Positions 26,031-33,576 of a DNA stretch of 64,000 nucleotides are shown one piece after another. The notes below the pieces were generated by a model, which saw only the letters and a list, made by a program, of their open reading frames with translations, had not been told where the DNA came from and searched no databases. The position numbers and the translations under genes were made by a program. The stretch covers positions 1-64,000 of the forward strand of contig CALXRU010000009.1 in the NCBI GenBank assembly GCA_944390935.1, read 5' to 3'. Each line of letters opens with the position of its first letter. Position 1 is the stretch's first letter. This stretch comes from Acidaminococcaceae bacterium (lineage in GTDB: Bacteria > Bacillota > Negativicutes > Acidaminococcales > Acidaminococcaceae).

Positions 26031-26840
26031 TTATTTTTTCGGGGTTCTTAAAATGCCGCGCTCTGCGGTACGCAAAAAGCGCATTAAATGTTCAACCGGC
26101 TCGCAGCTGTCCAGTTCGTGTTCCATGGTAGCGATAGCTTCCTGCAAGGTCAAACCGCTGCGGTACAGAATACGGAAAGCCTTTTTCAGCTGGCTGCGTT
26201 CCTCCTGCGGAATACCTGCGCGGGCAATGCCGACGCTGTTCAAACCAAAAACATACGCCGGCTGGCCGGAAACAATCATAAACGGTGGCACGTCCTGATT
26301 AACATGAGCCTGACCGCCAATCATGGCGTTGCGGCCGATTTTGCAGAACTGGTGCACAGCGGCAAGGCCGCCGATAACGGCACGGTCCTCAACGGTTACG
26401 TGCCCTGCCAGCGTTGCCACGTTGGACATGATTACGTTATTGCCAACCACGCAGTTATGCGCTACATGGGTGTATGCCATCATTAAAAGGTTATTGCCGA
26501 TAATGGTTTTGTTGCCCTCGCCGGTAGCACGGTTAACGGTTGTGCATTCACGGAACACGCAGCCGTCGCCGATAATGGTAGAGCTGTACTCGTCGGCAAA
26601 TTTTAAATCCTGCGGCACTGCGCCGATAGAGCAGCCCGGGAAGAACACACAGTTTTTGCCAACCGTGGTGTGTTCATGGATAACGGCGTGCGGGTAGAGT
26701 TTGCAGCCGTCACCGATGACAACGTCGTCGCCGACAACCGCATAAGGCCCGATTTCCACGTTCTTGCCGATTTTGGCATTGGGATGGACAATCGCCGTCG
26801 GATGGATGTTATGTACAGGCATAATTACCGAATTCATCAT
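26031..26840 (-). CDS. lpxA: UDP-N-acetylglucosamine acyltransferase LpxA
   Basis: The first enzyme of lipid A synthesis, about 269 residues, with a left-handed beta-helix of hexapeptide repeats (HPNAKIGKNVEIGPYAVVG, through about 190) and a C-terminal helical domain. VAHNCVVGNN carries the catalytic His region. ATG at 26840 is preferred, with GAGGAG 5 bases upstream; a GTG two codons earlier is possible. It leads a short lpxA-lpxI unit preceded by a 187-base gap. Confidence 0.96.
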   Translation of the reverse strand: MMNSVIMPVHNIHPTAIVHPNAKIGKNVEIGPYAVVGDDVVIGDGCKLYPHAVIHEHTTVGKNCVFFPGCSIGAVPQDLKFADEYSSTIIGDGCVFRECTTVNRATGEGNKTIIGNNLLMMAYTHVAHNCVVGNNVIMSNVATLAGHVTVEDRAVIGGLAAVHQFCKIGRNAMIGGQAHVNQDVPPFMIVSGQPAYVFGLNSVGIARAGIPQEERSQLKKAFRILYRSGLTLQEAIATMEHELDSCEPVEHLMRFLRTAERGILRTPKK

Positions 26841-26846
26841 ATTCAC

Positions 26847-27027
26847 TCCTCAAAATTAACCGCTCATTTTAATCTGCAAATTCTTATATACCGATTTGCA
26901 ACCTAATATCTATATTCGGCAAACCGTATTATATTTTTACCATTCAAAATCAGCTTTCAGAGGCGGTTAACTGCAAAATACGCCTTTTTACTAATTATTT
27001 CAGCAAAATTTAACGTATTTTGGTAAA
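26847..27027 (-). promoter_or_regulatory. Leader region of lpxA
   Basis: AT-rich gap. It holds a TATAAT (minus, 26928-26933) without a good -35, and a 7-bp inverted repeat TGCAAAT/ATTTGCA (26875-26881 and 26894-26900) with a 12-base centre containing TATATA. It may be a promoter with an operator for lpxA-lpxI. No gene is visible. Confidence 0.4.
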
Positions 27028-27468
27028 TTATTGTTTCGGGTCCATAATGGCAAAGGTGCATTCGCATTCGCAGGCAACTTTGCCGTCAACTCTGCCCTTA
27101 CATTCGCAAACGCCCATGTTGCCGCGGATTTTGGTAATAATCGCTTCGGTAACAACCTGGTCACCGGGGATAATCTGTTTGCGGAAACGCACATTGTCGA
27201 TTTTGCCGAACACTGCGATTTTACCGCGGTTTTCTTCGGGGTACAGCAGGGCTACGCCGCCAACCTGAGCCATGGCTTCAATCATCAGCACGCCCGGCAT
27301 AATCGGGTCGCCTGGGAAATGACCCAGAAACTGCATTTCATTCATGGTAATATTTTTAATTCCCACGGCGCGTTTCATAGGTTCCAGTTCGATGATGCGG
27401 TCAACCAGCAGCATCGGATAACGGTGGGGAATAATTTTCTGAATTTCACTTGCTTCTAAAACGGTCAT
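27028..27468 (-). CDS. fabZ: 3-hydroxyacyl-ACP dehydratase FabZ
   Basis: The 146-residue hot-dog-fold dehydratase acts in fatty acid elongation and competes with LpxA and LpxD for hydroxyacyl-ACP. HRYPMLLVDRI (15-25) and HFPGDPIMPGVLMIEAMAQ with catalytic His50 and Glu64 are intact. It overlaps lpxC by 4 bases. Confidence 0.97.
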   Translation of the reverse strand: MTVLEASEIQKIIPHRYPMLLVDRIIELEPMKRAVGIKNITMNEMQFLGHFPGDPIMPGVLMIEAMAQVGGVALLYPEENRGKIAVFGKIDNVRFRKQIIPGDQVVTEAIITKIRGNMGVCECKGRVDGKVACECECTFAIMDPKQ

Positions 27469-28313
27469 TTTGCTTCCTCCTTTAACTGATAGGCTTTGAT
27501 TTGTTTGGCCAGTTTGGAATTAAACGCATGCCCGGATTTTACCGCGATGACATGACCTTTAATCGGCCCCAGCAGATACAAATCACCAATAACGTCCAAA
27601 ATTTTGTGGCGGATAAGCTCGTCATAAAAACGCATTTCGGACAGTACCTTATCTTCATCAAAAATCACAACATTTTCAATGCTGCCGCCAAGGCCAAGGC
27701 CCATAGCCTGCAACTGTTTAATCTCGTGCATAAAGCCCACGGTGCGCGCCCGCGCGATTTCCTTCAAAAAGCTTTCTTCCGTCAGCTCCACATCAAAATA
27801 CTGTGTGCCCAGTTTGGGATGCGGGTTCATGGAAACAAAGGAAATGCGGTAGCCGTCGTACGGCTGCACGGTAATGTATTTGTCGTCTTCGTAAACGGCA
27901 AAGGACTGCGGCACGGCGTAAACCTTACGCTCTGCTTCCTGCTCCACGCGCCCTGCCTGCAAAATCAAATCGCAGAACACTGCGGCGCTGCCGTCCGTTA
28001 CCGGTGGCTCTGGCGAAGACATTTCAATGCGGCAGTTGTCAATGTGCATCATCGAAAGCGCCGCCATCAAATGCTCAACCGTAAAAACTTCCGCGCCGCC
28101 CGCGCTTAAAGTCGTCGCCCTCAGGGTTGAAGTTACGTTTTCCGGCAGCGCAGGGATTTCCGGCCTGTCCGGCAAATCGGTACGCACAAAAACAATACCG
28201 GTGTTAACTTCCGCCGGGCACAGGGTAATCAGCACATCCTTGCCGGAGTGCAGCCCGATGCCTGTATGCGATATTTTTCTGGCTAAAGTCTGCTGATATT
28301 CTTTGTTCGGCAT
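27465..28313 (-). CDS. lpxC: UDP-3-O-acyl-N-acetylglucosamine deacetylase LpxC
   Basis: This zinc deacetylase carries out the committed step of lipid A synthesis. The ATG at 28313 has AGGAGGAG just upstream and gives 282 residues beginning MPNKEYQQTLARKIS, normal for LpxC. The frame stays open about 350 bases further upstream, but that stretch lies inside the acyltransferase gene and is not LpxC-like. Zinc ligands His81, His236 and Asp240, catalytic Glu80 and His262 are all visible. Confidence 0.96.
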   Translation of the reverse strand: MPNKEYQQTLARKISHTGIGLHSGKDVLITLCPAEVNTGIVFVRTDLPDRPEIPALPENVTSTLRATTLSAGGAEVFTVEHLMAALSMMHIDNCRIEMSSPEPPVTDGSAAVFCDLILQAGRVEQEAERKVYAVPQSFAVYEDDKYITVQPYDGYRISFVSMNPHPKLGTQYFDVELTEESFLKEIARARTVGFMHEIKQLQAMGLGLGGSIENVVIFDEDKVLSEMRFYDELIRHKILDVIGDLYLLGPIKGHVIAVKSGHAFNSKLAKQIKAYQLKEEAK

Positions 28314-28335
28314 ACTTCTCCTCCTGTCTGCAAGT

Positions 28336-29226
28336 TTATTTTTTACCGGCAAAACGCTGCCGGCCGTCCTTCCAGCGGTCATGCACCCAGAACCACATCG
28401 GCGGGTTTTCGATAATCTCGTGTTCCAGCACCGTGATGAGTTCCTTGGTAACATCGTAATAATCCTGCTCTTTATTTTTGGTCTTCGGCGTATACAGCGG
28501 CGGGTAAATCTTCGCGCGCAGCGTGCCGTCAGGGTTATTGTGCATAAAAATCGGCAGTATCGGCGAACCGTACAAACGCGAAAGCACCGCCGGCCCGTAA
28601 GGCGTAATGCACTTCTTGCCGAAAATGTCAATTTCCACGCCGTCGTCGTTGGTGTCCTGGTCAAACAAAACGCCCAGCAAATGCTTTTCCTTCAGCATGC
28701 GGCTGATGGCTAAAAGCCCGCTTTTGCCGCGGTTGTAAGCAACCTTCTGCCCTACCATCTCGCGGTATTCGTTAATGAAGCGGTCCATCTGCCCGTTGTT
28801 CTGCTTGCGCGTGATGCTCAGCATCGGGTAGCCGTGCAATGCCACCGTCGCGCCCAGAAGCTCCCAGTTGCCAAAATGGCCGGTCGCCATAATAACGCCT
28901 TTATTTTCTTTATAAGCGGCTTCCAGGTATTCCAGACCTTCCACCGTCACCAGCTGGTCAATGTTCTCCGGCTTTAAAAGCGGGAAGCGCATAACCTCCA
29001 CAATCATCCTGCCGAAGCGGTGCAGGCTGTCTTCTGCAATCTGCCGCGCGCGCCTTTCGTCAACGCCAAGGCATTCCTGCACATTGGCAGCTGCCATTTT
29101 AAGGCGCCACGCAGGCGTAGCCATAACAGCCACGCTGCCTAAAAAGTGTGCCACGCCGTTTCTGATAAACTTCGGCGAAACGCACATCAGCCAGCTGAAA
29201 AATTTAACAATATGATACGCAATCAA
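28336..29226 (-). CDS. LpxL/HtrB-type lipid A acyltransferase (copy 2)
   Basis: A 296-residue paralogue of the gene at 15646-16551. It has an N-terminal membrane segment and the catalytic HX4E motif GHFGNWELLG (near 116-125), then FDQDTNDDGVEIDIFGKK and TPYGPAVLSRL blocks of the family. It lies between lpxD and lpxC, and the presence of two copies fits a lipid A with two secondary acyl chains. Confidence 0.9.
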   Translation of the reverse strand: MIAYHIVKFFSWLMCVSPKFIRNGVAHFLGSVAVMATPAWRLKMAAANVQECLGVDERRARQIAEDSLHRFGRMIVEVMRFPLLKPENIDQLVTVEGLEYLEAAYKENKGVIMATGHFGNWELLGATVALHGYPMLSITRKQNNGQMDRFINEYREMVGQKVAYNRGKSGLLAISRMLKEKHLLGVLFDQDTNDDGVEIDIFGKKCITPYGPAVLSRLYGSPILPIFMHNNPDGTLRAKIYPPLYTPKTKNKEQDYYDVTKELITVLEHEIIENPPMWFWVHDRWKDGRQRFAGKK

Positions 29227-29245
29227 CTAAAACACGTCCTGCAAA

Positions 29246-30277
29246 TTATTTCTTCAATTCTGCCAGAGCTTTTTCCAGCTCCTTAACCTTTTTCACAAGG
29301 TCGCCAACCTTGCGCAGGTTAGCCTCCTGCTTCAGCCATTCTTTATACGGCTGTGCCGGGAAGCCCGCGCAGACGGAATTATCCGGAATATTGTGGGTAA
29401 TGCCCGTCCTGCCCGCAAACTGGCAGTTATTGCCGATGGTAATATGGCCGACCGTGCCGACCTGGCCGGCAAAGACGCAGTTATCACCGGCGGTTACGCT
29501 GCCGCTGATGCCGACATGCGCCACAACCAGGCAGTTTTTGCCCAGCACGTCGTTATGGCCGAGATGCACAAGGTTATCAATCTTGGTGCCTGCGCCTACC
29601 ACCGTGCTGCCTGCGGTTGCCCTGTCGATGCAGGAGTTGCTGCCGACTTCAACCTCGTCCTCCAGCACCACATTGCCCGCCTGCAAAACAAAGCTGTGCT
29701 TGCCGGTAGTTTTATCGGTAATGTAGCCAAAGCCGTCGCCGCCGATAACAGCGCCGGACTGCAAAACAATTTTGTTGCCCAGCACGCAGCCCTCGCGGAT
29801 AGTAGAGCTGGGATAGAACAGGCAGTCAGCGCCGACCTTGACATTTTTGCCCACATATACATGCGGGTAAATTACAGTGCCGTCGCCGATTTCCGCGCCT
29901 TCATCAATATAGGCAAACGGCATAACGGCTACGTTTTTACCAATTTTTGCCGTCGGTGCAACATAAGCCCTGTCGCTGACAACGCGTTCAACCTCAGCCC
30001 TGTGGCGGAACAATTCCAGCAGTGCGGCAAAAGCGGCACGCGGATTCTCCACGCGGATAACCGGACGGTTATCCGGCATCTTCGGGTCGTCAAAGCCCAG
30101 CACCATAACACCGGCCTTGCTTAAATGGCAGTGCTCCACATGGGGCGGCACAGCAAAGGAAATATCCTGCGGACCGGCTTCCACCAGCCCGTTAACGCCG
30201 GTTACCTTTAATTCCGGCGCATCGTTTTCAAGCTTGCCATGCAAAAATTCTGCTAATTCACGGACAGTTTTTTCCAT
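29246..30277 (-). CDS. lpxD: UDP-3-O-acylglucosamine N-acyltransferase LpxD
   Basis: The 343-residue enzyme adds the amide-linked acyl chain to the glucosamine. An N-terminal LpxD-specific domain (1-100) is followed by hexapeptide beta-helix repeats (about 110-310; VAPTAKIGKNVAVMPFAYI) and a C-terminal coiled helix. GGDGFGY and HLGHNDVLGKN (active-site His) are present. Confidence 0.96.
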   Translation of the reverse strand: MEKTVRELAEFLHGKLENDAPELKVTGVNGLVEAGPQDISFAVPPHVEHCHLSKAGVMVLGFDDPKMPDNRPVIRVENPRAAFAALLELFRHRAEVERVVSDRAYVAPTAKIGKNVAVMPFAYIDEGAEIGDGTVIYPHVYVGKNVKVGADCLFYPSSTIREGCVLGNKIVLQSGAVIGGDGFGYITDKTTGKHSFVLQAGNVVLEDEVEVGSNSCIDRATAGSTVVGAGTKIDNLVHLGHNDVLGKNCLVVAHVGISGSVTAGDNCVFAGQVGTVGHITIGNNCQFAGRTGITHNIPDNSVCAGFPAQPYKEWLKQEANLRKVGDLVKKVKELEKALAELKK

Positions 30278-30303
30278 TTTGCAGCCTCCTGTACAATCCG
30301 GCT

Positions 30304-30333
30304 ATTTAAAAAGCGGACGGCCCTGCCGCCCGC
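30304..30333 (-). terminator. Terminator between the third Skp-like gene and lpxD
   Basis: An 8-bp GC-rich stem (30313-30320 with 30326-30333, one GT pair), then a T run on the minus strand. It may be a partial terminator inside the cluster. Confidence 0.65.
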
Positions 30334-30346
30334 CCTTTCACCGGTT

Positions 30347-30757
30347 TTATTTCATTTTGGCAATTACGTCCTGCGTAACATCAACGCCGCCCTGCGGTAC
30401 GGCATCTTTAATCAAAACAGCGCCCAGGCCTTTTTCCTTGGCAACTTCGTTCAAAGCCGTATCAAGGCTTGCTTTTAATTTATTCTGCGCTTCGGAGCGG
30501 ACAACATTCATTCTGGAGGTAAAGTCCTCCATCACTTTCTGGCGCTCCTCGCCGGTTTTGCCTTCCAATGCGGCATTCATTTCCTCCTGCAGGGCTTTGC
30601 CTTTGGTGGTTACTTCTTCCTGCACGGTTTTTACAACTGCGGCTTCGCTTTCCACGGCACGCATGTCAACCACGCCAAATTCGGCGTTGCGGCCGGAGCA
30701 GCCAAAGGATAACAACGCAGTCGCTGCAAGTAAACCGGCAATAATTTGTTTTTTCAT
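30347..30757 (-). CDS. Skp/OmpH-like protein, short, possible lipoprotein
   Basis: 136 residues. The N-terminus MKKQIIAGLLAATALLSFGC looks like a lipoprotein signal with Cys20, although the lipobox (SFGC) is imperfect. The rest is the OmpH pattern: GVVDMRAV at the mature start, a long charged helix hairpin, and a C-terminal GLGAVLIKDAV..VDVTQDVIAKM strand-helix. Skp-like proteins hold outer-membrane proteins in the periplasm. It is the last of three tandem members. Confidence 0.8.
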   Translation of the reverse strand: MKKQIIAGLLAATALLSFGCSGRNAEFGVVDMRAVESEAAVVKTVQEEVTTKGKALQEEMNAALEGKTGEERQKVMEDFTSRMNVVRSEAQNKLKASLDTALNEVAKEKGLGAVLIKDAVPQGGVDVTQDVIAKMK

Positions 30758-30772
30758 GTTTATTCGCTCCCG

Positions 30773-31687
30773 TTATTTTGATTTTTTAAGCTCCGATACG
30801 ACCTCTTTGGTAATATCGTCAGCCTTTACATTAACCTTAACTTTATTAAAAACAATGGTGTAGCCGCGCTCCTTGGCAAGGTACGCCACTTTGCTTTCAA
30901 TGTCATGCCTGATTTCACCGGCAATTTTGTCATTGCCTTCTTTAATCTTATCCAGGCGTTTGTCTATAACCTCCAGCACCTTGCCGAAAGCCTCGGGTCC
31001 CTGCTGCAAATCCTTATCGTCTTTGGCGATATCGTCCCGCAGCCTGCCTTGCAATTCGCCGCGCAGTTCATCGGCGTAAGCCGCTATGCGCTGCTGCATG
31101 GCTTCACGTTCCGGCGCTGTCTTTTCGGCAATAATTTCAGCCTTGCGCTGATTTAACTGCGCCAGCCTGCCGTCCATTTCCATGCGGATAGCGTGCAGCT
31201 CGTCCTGCAATGCCTGACGCTGTTCCGGTTTCATGCGCACCGCTTCCAGCTGCAAACGGATATTGAACATACGCAACTGGTAATCCTTTTCGATGCTTTC
31301 GCGCTCCGCCGCCAGTATTTCATCAGCTTCGGCCGCCGCTTTCTGCAAAACTTCGCGGAAACCATGCTGCTCTATTTCCTGCTTCGCATACAGCGATGTG
31401 CGGAAATCGGCTTCGTAATAACTGCTTTTGCTGTTCTGCTTAATCTTCTGCAAAAGCGCCAGCCCCTGAATTTGCTTGCGGGCAATGTCCGCCTGCTGGT
31501 CGCGGTAAGCTAAAAGCTTGTCATATTCCGCCTTACCCTGCTTTAACGCTTCGTGGCGCGAATGGCTTTTAACCGCTTCCTCCCAGTTAAGATAGGCAAT
31601 CTTTTCGCCCGAGCCGGGCAGATTACCGCAGGCGCTTACGCAAAATACGGCTATGAACATCAATAATGCAATTTGCAGATAACGCAT
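30773..31687 (-). CDS. Skp/OmpH-like long lipoprotein
   Basis: 304 residues, about twice the usual OmpH length. A good lipobox VSAC puts the lipidated Cys at 20. The mature part starts KIAYLNWEEAVKSH, runs as very long charged helices with Lys, Gln and Glu (about 45-240), and ends YTIVFNKVKVNVKADDITKEV, the OmpH closing strand. The extended hairpin suggests a longer chaperone arm; lipid anchoring would tether it to a membrane. It is the middle of three tandem members. Confidence 0.8.
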   Translation of the reverse strand: MRYLQIALLMFIAVFCVSACGNLPGSGEKIAYLNWEEAVKSHSRHEALKQGKAEYDKLLAYRDQQADIARKQIQGLALLQKIKQNSKSSYYEADFRTSLYAKQEIEQHGFREVLQKAAAEADEILAAERESIEKDYQLRMFNIRLQLEAVRMKPEQRQALQDELHAIRMEMDGRLAQLNQRKAEIIAEKTAPEREAMQQRIAAYADELRGELQGRLRDDIAKDDKDLQQGPEAFGKVLEVIDKRLDKIKEGNDKIAGEIRHDIESKVAYLAKERGYTIVFNKVKVNVKADDITKEVVSELKKSK

Positions 31688-31717
31688 ACTATCTTCCTCT
31701 CATAGCCTTACAGCAAA

Positions 31718-31738
31718 CAGGACCCGCTTGGGGTCCCG
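31718..31738 (-). terminator. Hairpin between the first and second Skp-like genes
   Basis: GGACCC/GGGTCC stem with a 5-base loop; the T tract is weak, so an attenuator or mRNA-stabilising hairpin is as likely as a terminator. Confidence 0.4.
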
Positions 31739-31743
31739 TCAGA

Positions 31744-32229
31744 TTATTTTCCGCTTTGCAAGGTTTTCGCTACTTCGTCAGTAATATCGAGACCGCCGTA
31801 AACTACGGTATTTTTTTCAACTACAACCGCCAGGCCTTTTTTATCGGCAACTTTTTTAATGGCTGCTTCAATTTTCTGGAACACGGGTTCCATCAGTTCC
31901 TTTTCGCGGTTGGCGATTACTTCCTGCAGCTGCTGGTAGTAACGCTGTTTTTCGGTATCGTTCATATCCTTGCTTTTTTCGTCAAAATTTTTCTGCTGCG
32001 TTGCAATTTCTTCTTTCATTGCTTCCTGCACACCGGCAATGTCCGGGGACTGCGACAGGAGCATCTGGTAATTAACCACGCCGATAGCGGATTCGGAAGA
32101 AGCCGCCGAAGCGATGCTGCTGAAAGTGCCCTGCTGCACCGTGATGGCAAAGCAGCTGAGTACGAAGATTGCGGCAACAAACAAAGAGATCATTTTTACA
32201 TTTTTCGGATTGCGTAATTGCTGCATCAT
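31744..32229 (-). CDS. Skp/OmpH family periplasmic chaperone
   Basis: About 161 residues. The ATG at 32229 (or the next codon) follows CAGGGAT; the longer frame would need a TTG. A signal or anchor segment (about 12-32) is followed by IGVVNYQMLLSQSP, a coiled helical arm (KNFDEKSKDMNDTEKQRYYQ) and GLAVVVEKNTVVYGGLDITDEV, the full Skp/OmpH plan. It lies 74 bases after the outer-membrane protein gene and shortly downstream of bamA, the normal Skp setting. Confidence 0.87.
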   Translation of the reverse strand: MMQQLRNPKNVKMISLFVAAIFVLSCFAITVQQGTFSSIASAASSESAIGVVNYQMLLSQSPDIAGVQEAMKEEIATQQKNFDEKSKDMNDTEKQRYYQQLQEVIANREKELMEPVFQKIEAAIKKVADKKGLAVVVEKNTVVYGGLDITDEVAKTLQSGK

Positions 32230-32303
32230 AATAAATATCCCTGCTTTCAAATGTAATTATATTTTTAATTATATCAGCCCTGCGTTTATCTTTCAACTAA
32301 TGC

Positions 32304-33566
32304 CTATAAATTTCCCACGATGCGGAAATAAGGCTTGTCGTTGGAATAAACGTATTCGGCGCTCAAAAATTCGTGGATTCTGTAACGCACGGCAATTTCC
32401 GTCGTATCCGTATCGCTGAAATATTCCGTCCGCAGGCGCCATTTGCTGGTAAAATCATACTCGCCGCGGAAAACGTTTTCAGCATCAGGGCTGCGGCGCA
32501 TATAACTGAGCGTTGCCTTGCCCCAGTGCCTTGCGTAGCCTGCGGAAAAATCCCAGTCCACATCGTCCAGCGTCACGCCTACTTCGCCGAAAATTTCATC
32601 GCGGTCCGAAATAAACTTGCCAAAATGGGCGCGCCCGGAAATATTATCCTCGTCGCGGCCGATATCGCCGTAACCTTCAAACCAGATTTTGTATTTATCC
32701 GATCCCATGTTGATTTCCACGCCCAGCGTGCCGCCCGGCACAAGTTTAACGGCCGGCGCCAGATTGTGCAGCTTTACGGATTTTTCATTCTGCAAATCTG
32801 TCAAAAGCAAGTTTTCCAGCTCCGCCTGATGGCGTTTGACATATTCTACCGGCAGCCCGCGCAAAGCGTCCGCCTTTTGGGCATAGCGCTGCTTTAAATC
32901 CAGCAGCAAAAGGTTCGGTATTGATTCCGAAGCCATAGAATAATCGACGTTCTGCACCAGCTGGCCGACCGGATAAATTACCACCTGCACCACCGTGCGG
33001 TCGTCCTCGCGGACAACATCAACGGCAGCCTTGAACTCCGGCAGTTTTTCCTCCACTTCGCTGCGCACCAGACGGCGCAGTATGCCGCCAGCCCAGTCGC
33101 TCGCATCGACGGAAGAACCTTTAATAATATTTTCTATTCTGTTTTGCAGCTGCGGCAGGCGTGCTTTTAAAAACTCCGCCGTGCCCGGCTCCACTCCGGA
33201 AAACTGCAAATCCACAAACACATCGTCAACTGCTGCGCTCCACGGCGCGACGCGCATATCAATGGCGGTAACGCTGCCCGCACTCACGCTGACGCTTTCC
33301 ATCCGGTAGCCCGTCAGCACGCGGTCGCCCACTTCTGCCAGCAAACGCTCGTAATCGCCGCGCGCGGCATTGATATTGACGCTGTCCTTATCGAGAAAAA
33401 GCTGTTCTGCCACTACCTGCATGCTTCTGGACATTCTGTCGAGCAGCACGCCGCTGGTACCGCCGTTATCTGTAATTCGTACCTGTACGCTGTCCACCGG
33501 CTCCGCCCACGCAGGCATAGCCGCCGTAACAAGCAGGCAGCACAGCAATAAACTTCTTAACTGCAT
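32304..33566 (-). CDS. Predicted outer-membrane protein of unknown function
   Basis: 420 residues with a signal peptide (1-21, ending AWA). Residues 25-250 look like an alpha/beta periplasmic domain with a POTRA-like alternation (VQVRITDNGG..GVLLDRMSRSM). Residues about 270-420 are short alternating amphipathic strands (KIWFEGYGDIGRDE, IFGEVGVTLDDVDWDFSAGYA, WRLRTEYFSDTDTTEIAVRY), suggesting a small beta-barrel. It follows bamA by 10 bases and precedes the Skp-like genes. I do not recognise a named family; assembly partner of BamA is inference. Confidence 0.75.
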   Translation of the reverse strand: MQLRSLLLCCLLVTAAMPAWAEPVDSVQVRITDNGGTSGVLLDRMSRSMQVVAEQLFLDKDSVNINAARGDYERLLAEVGDRVLTGYRMESVSVSAGSVTAIDMRVAPWSAAVDDVFVDLQFSGVEPGTAEFLKARLPQLQNRIENIIKGSSVDASDWAGGILRRLVRSEVEEKLPEFKAAVDVVREDDRTVVQVVIYPVGQLVQNVDYSMASESIPNLLLLDLKQRYAQKADALRGLPVEYVKRHQAELENLLLTDLQNEKSVKLHNLAPAVKLVPGGTLGVEINMGSDKYKIWFEGYGDIGRDEDNISGRAHFGKFISDRDEIFGEVGVTLDDVDWDFSAGYARHWGKATLSYMRRSPDAENVFRGEYDFTSKWRLRTEYFSDTDTTEIAVRYRIHEFLSAEYVYSNDKPYFRIVGNL

Positions 33567-33576
33567 GATAATTTAA

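Noticed and set aside
28314..28664. Upstream extension of the lpxC reading frame
   Set aside because: The extra residues are Arg and Thr rich and antithetical to LpxC; the stretch lies within the acyltransferase gene, and AGGAGGAG marks the ATG at 28313.
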